NCBI GenBank assembly: GCA_025463515.1
Contig: JAODAQ010000029.1
Location: forward strand, 1-64,000
DNA length: 64,000 bases
DNA from: Rhodoglobus sp.
GTDB lineage: Bacteria; Actinomycetota; Actinomycetes; Actinomycetales; Microbacteriaceae
Reading direction: 5' to 3'
In this document: piece by piece, positions 47,228-54,462 of the stretch
How the letters are laid out: each line of letters opens with the position of its first letter
Numbering within the stretch: the first letter of the stretch is position 1
Translations under genes and position numbers: made by a program
Notes under the pieces: model-generated
The model's input: the letters and a program-made list of their open reading frames with translations, nothing else
Databases searched by the model: none
Told to the model about the DNA's origin: nothing

Positions 47228-47271
47228 AAAAAGAAGAAGAAGACAAACAAAAGGCGAGGAAGGAGAACGAG

Positions 47272-47940
47272 ATGATGCAGTTGACGAGGCGGGATGAGCA
47301 GATGATCGAGTGGCTGAGCGTGGTGCGTATGGCTGACATCGACGCGATCCGATGGGCGCTGTCCGGACTGAAGAACGGTCACGCCGACGATCCGGTTACG
47401 GTTCGGCGCGCCAACCAATGGATCGCGCGCATGGCCGAGGTCGGGCTCGTAGACAGGGTCCGGCCGATGTACCGCGACCGGCAGATCGTGTGGCCCACGC
47501 ACCTTGCAACGGGGCGAGCAGCGCCTGCCCTCTTCCGACAGACGATGCGCCACGAGCTCGCTGTCGCGGCGGTGTCGGCCCGATATCTAGCGCGTGGATA
47601 CCGATGGTCACGCGACCACATTCCGCAGACGGTACTCGATCACCAGGTCGACGGCGTAGCGACCAAAGGAGACCTGGTCGAACTTATCGAGGTCGAGCTG
47701 ACCGCGAAGAAGATCGCGCGCTACAGGCTGATTCACCAGCACCACGGTCAACGGATAGCTGGGGGAGTGTCCCGCGTCGTGTACCTCTGCACCGCCGACG
47801 TCGCGCGCACAGTGTCGCGCGAGGCCGACAGGTTCATATTCCGGGACGACCGCAGCCGCCTAATCACTCTGACTGTGTTCGACCAGCAGGGGAAGTGGAT
47901 AGGTGGCGACCACGATCTTTGGAGAACGGACCGGACCTGA
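47272..47940 (+). CDS. Replication-relaxation family protein
   Basis: This 222-residue protein matches the Replic_Relax family of actinobacterial plasmids and integrative elements. It has an N-terminal winged helix (LTRRDEQMIEWLSVVRMADI) and a nuclease-like second half (GDLVELIEVELTAKKIARYR). The start ATG follows AAGGAG. Family members are thought to act in plasmid replication or mobilisation, but biochemical proof is thin. The nested inverted repeat directly upstream is a plausible target. Confidence 0.82.
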   Translation: MMQLTRRDEQMIEWLSVVRMADIDAIRWALSGLKNGHADDPVTVRRANQWIARMAEVGLVDRVRPMYRDRQIVWPTHLATGRAAPALFRQTMRHELAVAAVSARYLARGYRWSRDHIPQTVLDHQVDGVATKGDLVELIEVELTAKKIARYRLIHQHHGQRIAGGVSRVVYLCTADVARTVSREADRFIFRDDRSRLITLTVFDQQGKWIGGDHDLWRTDRT

Positions 47941-47964
47941 GAGCGCGCGTACCACCACCCGCCG

Positions 47965-50103
47965 CTAGTCAGCAGGCGTCTCCTCAGGGTTCACATCTTG
48001 AAACTCGGTGTGCAGCAAGCTGAGTGCAAAAGCTCGGCGCTCGTCAGGAGTATCAAGTCTCTCGTAGTAGTTCATCGTGACCACGGGGGCCGCTTCTATG
48101 GCAGTTTCGAGTTGCTGCCGAATCTCTTCCAAGTCGACTAGGCGCCGAACCAAATCAAAATCGATATCGCGAAGTCGGGGCTGTGCGCCCGGTACACCCA
48201 TCACCGTCGCAGTGCCTATGAATCGCGAGATGGTGTCCAGCGGACCCCAGCTCGCTAGGGCGCGATTTGCGAAATCTCGCGCACTATTCTCGTCGAGAAC
48301 TGACCATGGCCAGATGAGGGACCAAAGATCAGAGGGAAAGTCGAACGGTCCATTCTCGATGTGCGGCTCTAGTCGGTCGAGAAGAATAGAACCGATCTTT
48401 TCTCTCGCGCTGGGTTCCAACGGCTGCCAATCAACAGGGGGTTCATCCGCTCGATCGGATGATGCCCAATCGAGCGCTCGAATAGCAAGAACCAGACCCA
48501 GCTCGCTCATCTCCGACATCCCCCGAATGGCAGGCAGCAGGTCCGAACGGGGTAGACGCCGCAGCAGGCGCGTCGCCAGCGCAATGAATCGCTCTTGCGG
48601 GGTCAGGAGTCCACCGCCTGTCGGAACATGCTCGAAGCCGTCCGCAAGCCAAAGCAACAGCGGCACGGAAGCAAGCTTCGATGTCTCTACGGCGAGGGCA
48701 ACTTTGCTCACTAGCAGGTCCGGAGATTCAATCAGTGCTAACGACATGTGAACTGTCGCAGAGGTCGCTCGTTCCTGGTGAATGTCGAGGATGCCCTGCT
48801 CAACGATGGCGTCCGCAATATCGCCGCTCGCAATGCCAAACGAGAAATAGCGATCAAAATAGTCCGAGTTCGCCAGACGTCGCGACTTGGATTCTTGCGA
48901 CATACGCGCGCGGCCCGACCACACCGCATGGAACGCTGGGAAAAGGTCGCTCAGCAAGCTAGCCACTTTTTCCAAATGTTCTTCGTTTGTTCCAGTTGCC
49001 AGCAGATCGCGACGCCATTCGGATGCAAGGGCAGCGAGCTTCTCATCTTTGAAATTGCTCGTCGAATTTAGCAACTCATCTCGACGGCGTTGGATGAACG
49101 TGTAGACGGCCGGCTCGCTGGTGCGTAGCCAGGTCAAGATCAAGAAGTCGCTCATGTCGATCTCGGCTGACAAACTTCTAACGAAGAGTTTGACCTGTCC
49201 GAAGTACCTCTTAATAGCTCTCGGCGTCGAGAGTCGCGCCCCGATGTGATCGAAGTACGCCTTGGAAAAACGCGTGGTTTCCTCGGGAGACATCTCCGAC
49301 CCTGCGGTCGCTTCGGCAATACCGACGTTGGTCAGCTGGAGCGTGTCCGACGGCCTGAGCCGCGGGAGATCCATCCGCACTTGAATGACCTTCTCAAGGT
49401 ACTCACGAGCGCGCGATACGGACTTCTTGCCAACCAAGCCGGTGCGGCCAAGGACGTCCAGAAGAGTTGTTTCGTCGTAAGCCAGCAAATAGTGGACATA
49501 CGGAAGTCTTCCGATCAGCCTCACGAGCTTTAACGTCAGAAGAAGTTCCTCAGGGGCCAGTCGATCCAAGTCGTCCATGATGACAAGCACTGGGGTCTTT
49601 CGCTTTTCAAGCGCGTTCTCGACTTTCTGGCGTGCTGCAGAAACACTCTGATCTCCGCCGATAAGTCGTGAGATACCGACCAGGGCGGCGGAAGGATCCA
49701 CCCCCACAATTGCGCCCACGGAGGTGAGCGGTGCAACGGATTCGCCAAGGCTCGCGATCTTCTTCCGAAGCTTGTCGTTCTTGTTTTCGCCTTCGAAAGC
49801 TCCCAGTAGTTCTGTGAAGAATCCGTGCTGCAACGAGGTTTGATCTGAGTAATTCCAGGGATTGAAAGCGACTACACGCCAGCCCGACTCACTCGCTATT
49901 ACTTTCTCTCGAAGATATTCAAGAATGCTGGTCTTTCCAGAACCCCACGGGCCGATCAACCCAAATGCGGTGGAGCTTTTCTTCTTGCCCGCTACTTGCA
50001 GGGTGGCCAGCGCCTTTTCAAGGAACGGTGCGCGACCTAGCCCGGCTGCTTCTGCTGCGCTGGGGTCATCGCTGAAAAGCTCAGGTTGAGAATGCTCTGT
50101 CAT
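47965..50103 (-). CDS. KAP-family P-loop NTPase A (possible phage-exclusion protein)
   Basis: This 712-residue KAP NTPase has Walker A GPWGSGKTS (residues 51-59), the KAP motif AFNPWNY (about 79-85), Walker B PVLVIMDDLD (171-180) and RLPYVHYLLAYD (199-210). Residues 120-150 between Walker A and B, where KAP proteins carry membrane spans, are only moderately hydrophobic. The long C-terminal part shows YFDRYFSFGIASGDIADAIV, also found in the divergent partner. PifA of F plasmid, which excludes phage T7, is a KAP protein. GC is lower than the host. ATG 50103 has no clear ribosome site. Confidence 0.85.
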   Translation of the reverse strand: MTEHSQPELFSDDPSAAEAAGLGRAPFLEKALATLQVAGKKKSSTAFGLIGPWGSGKTSILEYLREKVIASESGWRVVAFNPWNYSDQTSLQHGFFTELLGAFEGENKNDKLRKKIASLGESVAPLTSVGAIVGVDPSAALVGISRLIGGDQSVSAARQKVENALEKRKTPVLVIMDDLDRLAPEELLLTLKLVRLIGRLPYVHYLLAYDETTLLDVLGRTGLVGKKSVSRAREYLEKVIQVRMDLPRLRPSDTLQLTNVGIAEATAGSEMSPEETTRFSKAYFDHIGARLSTPRAIKRYFGQVKLFVRSLSAEIDMSDFLILTWLRTSEPAVYTFIQRRRDELLNSTSNFKDEKLAALASEWRRDLLATGTNEEHLEKVASLLSDLFPAFHAVWSGRARMSQESKSRRLANSDYFDRYFSFGIASGDIADAIVEQGILDIHQERATSATVHMSLALIESPDLLVSKVALAVETSKLASVPLLLWLADGFEHVPTGGGLLTPQERFIALATRLLRRLPRSDLLPAIRGMSEMSELGLVLAIRALDWASSDRADEPPVDWQPLEPSAREKIGSILLDRLEPHIENGPFDFPSDLWSLIWPWSVLDENSARDFANRALASWGPLDTISRFIGTATVMGVPGAQPRLRDIDFDLVRRLVDLEEIRQQLETAIEAAPVVTMNYYERLDTPDERRAFALSLLHTEFQDVNPEETPAD

Positions 50104-50158
50104 GAGCCAAACGTAGGGCAGGGCTGCGGTGGCTCGAGAGCTGCTGTACGTTGCTCGC

Positions 50159-52246
50159 ATGGTCGACTCTCAAGATTCAATCGCGGATCGGCCGAATCTC
50201 CCGACGGACTGGTCGGACGAACCCATCGCCGAAGGCGACGCGGACCGACTCGGGCGCGAGTCGTTCGCGAAGATGGTTGCCGACCAGCTCAACTCTGTAT
50301 CCGTCGGCCGGTCCAGCACTGTGTTCGGCCTAGTCGGACCATGGGGGAGCGGAAAGACGTCCGTTTTGAATATGGTTCGGCAGTCCCTATCAGCGGACTG
50401 GAATATTGCGGACTTTTCTCCCTGGGCTGCTCCAGATTCAAAAGGTCTAGCTTTCGAGTTCCTGGCGTCGTTGGCATCCGCTATCCGCCCATCAGATCAG
50501 AAGGCGCGCGCATGGAAGAAGTCCATCGCGTCATACGCCCAACTGGGAACTCCCTTCTTGGATTTGGTGCCGGTGGTGGGCCTATTCGCCTCGAGATCGG
50601 TCGATCGGGCACTAGGCATGGTCGCCGGCGGGAAGCCCTGGAAGGCCGAATTCGACGCCGTCTCGAAACTGACCAAGGATCTGGGCAAGCGGGTGCTGAT
50701 CATCGCCGACGATATCGATCGACTGGATTCCGAGGAACTCCTGGGTTTTCTTAAAGTCGTCAGGCTGCTTGGAAGGTTTCCAAACGTGCACTACCTGATC
50801 GCCTATGACCAAGGCACCATTGAGGATTTGCTCAACTCGCAGCAAGTGCATGGTCAGCGGGCATCATTCATGGAGAAGATTGTCCAATATCCTTTCGAGC
50901 TGCCCGCGATGGCTGCGGTCGATCGGCGCCGAATGGCCCGCGAAGCTCTCGAAAGCGTGCTTCTCAGTAAGCGAATAACGCTCTCCGATGATGATCAGGC
51001 GCGCGCTTCGGAACTTATTGGGATCTTAGGACCGGCGATGACAACGCCGCGGTCACATGCGCGTTTTGGAGAACAACTCCTCGCGTATTCATCGACCGTG
51101 AACTTTCGCGAAGTCGATTTTCTCGACTTCGCCGCCCTCACCTATATTCGTGTTGTAGAGCACGCTCTGTTCGATTCGATCCCGGGTTGGGAACAGGAGC
51201 TCCGCACCTCAACACGTACCGCAGACGTGTTCGAAGCCCAAAAAATCAAGGAAGCTGAGTGGATCGATCGGGTTGGTAAGGGAGCGGTAGCCGATCTCAA
51301 AGCAGCGATGAAAATCCTAAGCTTCCTCTTTCCCTCCATCACCTACGAGGGCCTCACTTATCACGCAGACCATGTTCGCGGTCTGAATGAAGAAAAGTAT
51401 TTCGAGCGGTATTTTGTGCTTGGCATTGCCTCCAATGATGTCGAAGACGAGCTAGTCGAGCAGGCCCTAGTGGACCTTGCCGACGGCGAGGATGGAAGCG
51501 AAGCGGTTCAGGGTCTCGCATCGAAGCTCGATGCGGCCTCTCCGGATCTCGCTGCGCTTGCTTACGAGAAGTCGCTCGAATTTCGCAGATCCTCAACCTC
51601 CACCGCTCGCGAGCTGGTCGAGTTTCTTTTCGCACGGCTCCAAAAGCGGCGCGGCGAAGAGGCTTCATTCGGTTCACCGGCAGCGGTCTTATGGCGTTGG
51701 GTTGCCCACGAGATAGGCCTTGGCCTAGTGGGCGGGGTGCTTCAACCAGCGCGTGTCGAGGAAGCGCTCGGGGAGGACGGGACCATGCAGTTTCTCCTTC
51801 AACACAACCGTGACAGAAGCGTGTCAAAGGAGGAACGCGCGAAGATCTTGGGAATGTTCGTACCGCCGTTTGAGCGTCGCGTTAAGGACGACCCAGCTGG
51901 GCTGCTTAAGGAGCAGAAACTCCGAATCAGCTTGGCACTGCTTGCGAAGGTGAATGGAACTGCAAGCATCAACGGAGTTCTCGATCGTGCGCTCCGCGCC
52001 ACCCCGGGGCTGTTCGCCGAAGTGGTTGAAGCCTTCGTCTGGGTGCAGGAGTGGGTGGGCGCCGGGGGCGTCTCGCCTGAGCTGACGTTCGACGAAGAGC
52101 TATACACGGCATCGGTGTCGGCGGAGTTGCGCCGCGAGCTTGTCGTCACGCTCCCGACCGCTGACCTAGAGCATGTTGACGACGAAGATTTGTCTCCTGA
52201 GAATCGCGAGCGTTTTGCCATGGCGGCAGCCCGACGAGTGGGATGA
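50159..52246 (+). CDS. KAP-family P-loop NTPase B (paralogue of A, divergent)
   Basis: This 695-residue protein has the same layout as its neighbour: Walker A GPWGSGKTS (residues 60-68), DFSPWAA (85-91), Walker B VLIIADDIDRLD (179-190) and RFPNVHYLIAYD. The inter-motif stretch GTPFLDLVPVVGLFA is weakly hydrophobic. The C-terminal YFERYFVLGIASNDVEDELV mirrors protein A, so the two are full-length paralogues. It is transcribed away from A across a 55-base gap. Lower GC and a UUA codon mark it as acquired. A paired phage-defence role is inferred. Confidence 0.85.
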   Translation: MVDSQDSIADRPNLPTDWSDEPIAEGDADRLGRESFAKMVADQLNSVSVGRSSTVFGLVGPWGSGKTSVLNMVRQSLSADWNIADFSPWAAPDSKGLAFEFLASLASAIRPSDQKARAWKKSIASYAQLGTPFLDLVPVVGLFASRSVDRALGMVAGGKPWKAEFDAVSKLTKDLGKRVLIIADDIDRLDSEELLGFLKVVRLLGRFPNVHYLIAYDQGTIEDLLNSQQVHGQRASFMEKIVQYPFELPAMAAVDRRRMAREALESVLLSKRITLSDDDQARASELIGILGPAMTTPRSHARFGEQLLAYSSTVNFREVDFLDFAALTYIRVVEHALFDSIPGWEQELRTSTRTADVFEAQKIKEAEWIDRVGKGAVADLKAAMKILSFLFPSITYEGLTYHADHVRGLNEEKYFERYFVLGIASNDVEDELVEQALVDLADGEDGSEAVQGLASKLDAASPDLAALAYEKSLEFRRSSTSTARELVEFLFARLQKRRGEEASFGSPAAVLWRWVAHEIGLGLVGGVLQPARVEEALGEDGTMQFLLQHNRDRSVSKEERAKILGMFVPPFERRVKDDPAGLLKEQKLRISLALLAKVNGTASINGVLDRALRATPGLFAEVVEAFVWVQEWVGAGGVSPELTFDEELYTASVSAELRRELVVTLPTADLEHVDDEDLSPENRERFAMAAARRVG

Positions 52247-52247
52247 C

Positions 52248-52268
52248 CGTGCCCACATTTTGCCCACA
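52248..52268 (+). repeat. Island inner direct repeat, right copy
   Basis: Identical to 39084-39104 and in the same orientation. It starts two bases past the KAP B stop and lies about 105 bases inside attR. Confidence 0.75.
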
Positions 52269-52373
52269 TCCGTACGAAAAACCATGTGATGTGGGGTGAT
52301 CACGGCACCCCAAGATCGTTGATTTTCCGGGGTTTTTGTGACCCCACTGAGCCCTAATAATCCGTACATTCGA

Positions 52374-52395
52374 GTTCGAGTCCCTGCCGGGGCAC
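52374..52395 (+). repeat. attR core
   Basis: An exact 22-base copy of the tRNA 3' end (38993-39014), without the rest of the tRNA. It marks the right end of the island. The chromosomal TfoX-like gene ends eight bases further on. Confidence 0.9.
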
Positions 52396-52402
52396 GCAAG
52401 CG

Positions 52403-52660
52403 CTACGGTGATCCGCGACGAAGCGCCGCACTGACCCAGACGCCCACGTCACGCTCCGAACCCATCTGGGCGCGGGAGGCGTCCGGTCTGCGATGCAGTT
52501 GCGCGTCCTCCTGCGGGTCGACTCGCACGAGCAGGCTGCCGTCCTTGTTCACAGCAACCGCCATGGCGTCGTCGACCATCACGGCGATCGCGCCGAACAT
52601 GGCGACCTCGCGGATCCGGCCGGCGGGGCTCAGCGGCCGGATCTCGTCGAGCCGCGTCAT
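52403..52660 (-). CDS. TfoX N-terminal domain protein, short or truncated
   Basis: This protein of 85 residues contains the TfoX/Sxy N-terminal signature (VAMFGAIAVMVDDAMAVAV, then LLVRVDP and MGSERDVG). Complete members usually run to about 100-115 residues with a longer tail. This one ends abruptly with ALRRGSP eight bases from attR, so the tail may have been lost. The function of such stand-alone proteins is unclear. The start overlaps the stop of the upstream gene. Confidence 0.75.
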   Translation of the reverse strand: MTRLDEIRPLSPAGRIREVAMFGAIAVMVDDAMAVAVNKDGSLLVRVDPQEDAQLHRRPDASRAQMGSERDVGVWVSAALRRGSP

Positions 52661-53013
52661 CCGGCCGCTTGAGCCGGAACGTAGCCGAGGCGGTCGAAAG
52701 CGAGTCGGATCTCGACGATGAGGTCGTTCTCAACGACGAACAGCTCGCTGGCGAGAGTCGTCTTGGTCGTCTCGGTCTGCGGGTAGTACCAGAGCGCGAC
52801 ACGGTTCGAGTCGGTCATCCGGGTGACCTCTGGCGCAGCCGTCAGCCTGGGGGCGAAGCCGCCCAGGTAGGAGCGCCAGTGCTCCTTCGTGCTGACCTGT
52901 GGATCCGGGGCGGAGCAGATCGCGTCATCCGCGACAAGCAGCAGAGCCCGCTCGACGTCCCCCGTCGTCCAAGCGCGGTGATAGTCCTCGACGATCTCGG
53001 TTGCGCTGCTCAT
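52657..53013 (-). CDS. SnoaL-like / NTF2-fold protein
   Basis: This protein of 118 residues has the SnoaL-like opening VEDYHRAWTTGDVERALLLV, then WRSYLGGFAP and NDLIVEIRLAFD. It is a small alpha+beta-barrel domain that may bind or isomerise a small ligand. The start ATG follows AAGGAG and overlaps the stop of the SRPBCC gene. It is the third gene of a minus-strand run with an ArsR-type regulator. Confidence 0.82.
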   Translation of the reverse strand: MSSATEIVEDYHRAWTTGDVERALLLVADDAICSAPDPQVSTKEHWRSYLGGFAPRLTAAPEVTRMTDSNRVALWYYPQTETTKTTLASELFVVENDLIVEIRLAFDRLGYVPAQAAG

Positions 53014-53456
53014 GTCGTTGCTCCTTCTGCTCTGGGCGTCCATGTGTCCACCGGCGGTCGGTGGTCGGTGGCGGCCAACCCGAGGCGCGGGAGGAAGTTC
53101 GCCCACCCCGCCGCGTGGCCGGTCACCTCGCTGTCGGGGAGGTCTGTGTGCACGACCTCCAGGTGCGTGCCGGCGGCGGTCGGCGTGAGCTCGAACGAGA
53201 CCGTGGATGCACCGGGCGGGAGTTCAGCGCTCTCGACGAAGCCCCACGTGACGGTGACCCGTCGATAGGGGTCCACTTCGAGGAACGACCCGCGCGCGCG
53301 GTAGCCGGCGATGTCCACGGCGAAGGCGCCTCCGGGAACCGGCTCGAGGGAGGCGCGGGTTCCCATCCACTGGGTCATTCCGTCTTCCGTGATCAGGAAC
53401 TCGAAGACCCGCTCTGGCGGAGCCTCGATGTCGATCGAGCTCCTGTGCTCAGCCAT
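53010..53456 (-). CDS. SRPBCC (AHSA1-like) family protein
   Basis: This 148-residue protein has an AHSA1 domain (IDIEAPPERVFEFLITEDGMTQWMG, here read in two parts, and VTVTWGFVE). It forms a hydrophobic pocket of unknown ligand. In actinobacteria such genes are commonly paired with an ArsR-type regulator, as here: the start overlaps the regulator stop. The reaction is unknown. Confidence 0.87.
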   Translation of the reverse strand: MAEHRSSIDIEAPPERVFEFLITEDGMTQWMGTRASLEPVPGGAFAVDIAGYRARGSFLEVDPYRRVTVTWGFVESAELPPGASTVSFELTPTAAGTHLEVVHTDLPDSEVTGHAAGWANFLPRLGLAATDHRPPVDTWTPRAEGATT

Positions 53457-53775
53457 GGTCTTCCTGGCTCTCCGCCGCGTGCTTGAGCATCGTGAGCCGC
53501 TCCGGCCAGAACTCGTCGAAGAACGCCTTGCCCACAGCGAGCCCCTCGACCCGGAGCGCGTAGAGATGCCGGGTGCCCTCGCGGGTGCTGGTCACGAGGC
53601 CGGCGCGGTCGAGGACCTTCAGGTGGTGCGAGACGTTCTGCTGGGACATCTCCAACTGCCCGGCGAGCTCGCCCACCGCGCGGCGGCCTCCGCGGATCAC
53701 GGTGAGTATCGCTCTGCGGTTCGGATCGGAGAGCGCGTGGAACGCCTCATCCAGCTTCAGTGCGGACTGAGCCAT
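53449..53775 (-). CDS. ArsR-family transcriptional regulator (SRPBCC-partner type)
   Basis: This winged-helix protein of 108 residues contains ALSDPNRRAILTVIRGG and the recognition helix EMSQQNVSHHLKVLDRAGLV. There are no cysteine pairs, so it is not a metal sensor. A C-terminal FFDEFWPERLTML stretch is typical of regulators paired with AHSA1 proteins. It heads the three- or four-gene minus-strand operon and probably represses it. Confidence 0.88.
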   Translation of the reverse strand: MAQSALKLDEAFHALSDPNRRAILTVIRGGRRAVGELAGQLEMSQQNVSHHLKVLDRAGLVTSTREGTRHLYALRVEGLAVGKAFFDEFWPERLTMLKHAAESQEDHG

Positions 53776-53833
53776 CAGTACCTCCGAACCGAACCTAACA
53801 CATGCGACCGTTTGTACAAACAGTCACTTGTTT

Positions 53834-54175
53834 TTAGCTCTCCGGGTCGTACATGAACTCCCGAAGCTCCTGGGAGCAGCGGCACGCGGCGGCGATTCGC
53901 GCCGCCCACCCCAGCGCCTCCTCGCGCGTCGGCACCTCGAGCACGCAGAATCCGCCGTCGAATTCGCGGGTCTGCGGGTAGGTCTCGTCGGTGGTGGTGC
54001 CGTCGGCCGCGACCATCACGGAGGGGACGTCCTCGTTGATGCCGCCGCCGAAGACGTAGACGCCGGCGGCCTTCGCGTCACGGATCACTGCGCGCGAGTC
54101 CACGCCGGCGGAGACGAAGTCTGCCTCCGAGAGGTTCATGGCGCTGCCGGGGAATGAGATCAGGTACTTGGTCAT
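53834..54175 (-). CDS. YCII-related domain protein
   Basis: This 113-residue protein has the YCII/DGPF fold signature (KYLISFPGSAMN, then GGFCVLEVPTREEALGWAARIA). A conserved His/Asp pair acts in some members, but the reaction here is unknown. It diverges from the Ser-Ile-Gly repeat gene with only 36 bases between them. Confidence 0.83.
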   Translation of the reverse strand: MTKYLISFPGSAMNLSEADFVSAGVDSRAVIRDAKAAGVYVFGGGINEDVPSVMVAADGTTTDETYPQTREFDGGFCVLEVPTREEALGWAARIAAACRCSQELREFMYDPES

Positions 54176-54211
54176 GTAGACAATGTACACATGAGGCGGC
54201 ACACTGGGAAT

Positions 54212-54457
54212 ATGGCCAGCACCTCTTACCGCAGCATCGCCTCGCACAGGTCGACACTGTCGATCGGCAGCGTCGGCTCCGTGCTCTCCGTCGGCAGCAT
54301 CGGCAGCGTCGGCTCTATCGGGTCCATCGGCTCGGCGTGGTCGATCCTGTCGATCGCGTCGTTCGCGAGCATCCTCGGAGTCCTGTCGAGCCTCTCCATG
54401 TGGTCCGCGATGTCCCACCGCGAGCGCGGCGCCGTGATGCGGGCACGGCGCCGCTAG
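54212..54457 (+). CDS. Ser-Ile/Val-Gly repeat protein (81 aa)
   Basis: The first residues are MASTSYRSIASHRSTLSIGS. About 40 residues follow in which a hydrophobic residue alternates with Gly or Ser (SVGSIGSVGSIGSIGS and variants), then MWSAMSHRERG and an Arg-rich tail. Such a period-three pattern could build a stacked beta-helix, a membrane patch or an amyloid-like strand. There is no signal peptide. Codon choice varies inside the repeat, so it is an established coding repeat. No family is recognised. Confidence 0.65.
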   Translation: MASTSYRSIASHRSTLSIGSVGSVLSVGSIGSVGSIGSIGSAWSILSIASFASILGVLSSLSMWSAMSHRERGAVMRARRR

Positions 54458-54462
54458 TACGG

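Larger units (their letters stand above)
39015..52395. mobile_element. tRNA-integrated genomic island with arsenic/cadmium resistance and KAP NTPase pair
   Basis: The island is bounded by an exact 22-bp direct repeat of the tRNA 3' end. It carries a tyrosine recombinase (44917-46119), an excisionase-like gene, an XRE regulator, a replication-relaxation protein, a metal/arsenic resistance block and two KAP NTPases. A second 19-21 bp direct repeat lies just inside both ends (39084-39104 and 52248-52268). GC is plainly lower in the right half than in the chromosome. No conjugation genes are seen, so it is at best mobilisable. Confidence 0.88.

Noticed and set aside
47965-52246. ParA-like plasmid partition pair
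   Set aside because: Motifs are of the KAP family (GPWGSGKTS, F-x-PW, long C-termini), both proteins are about 700 residues, and there are no ParB sites or ParB gene.
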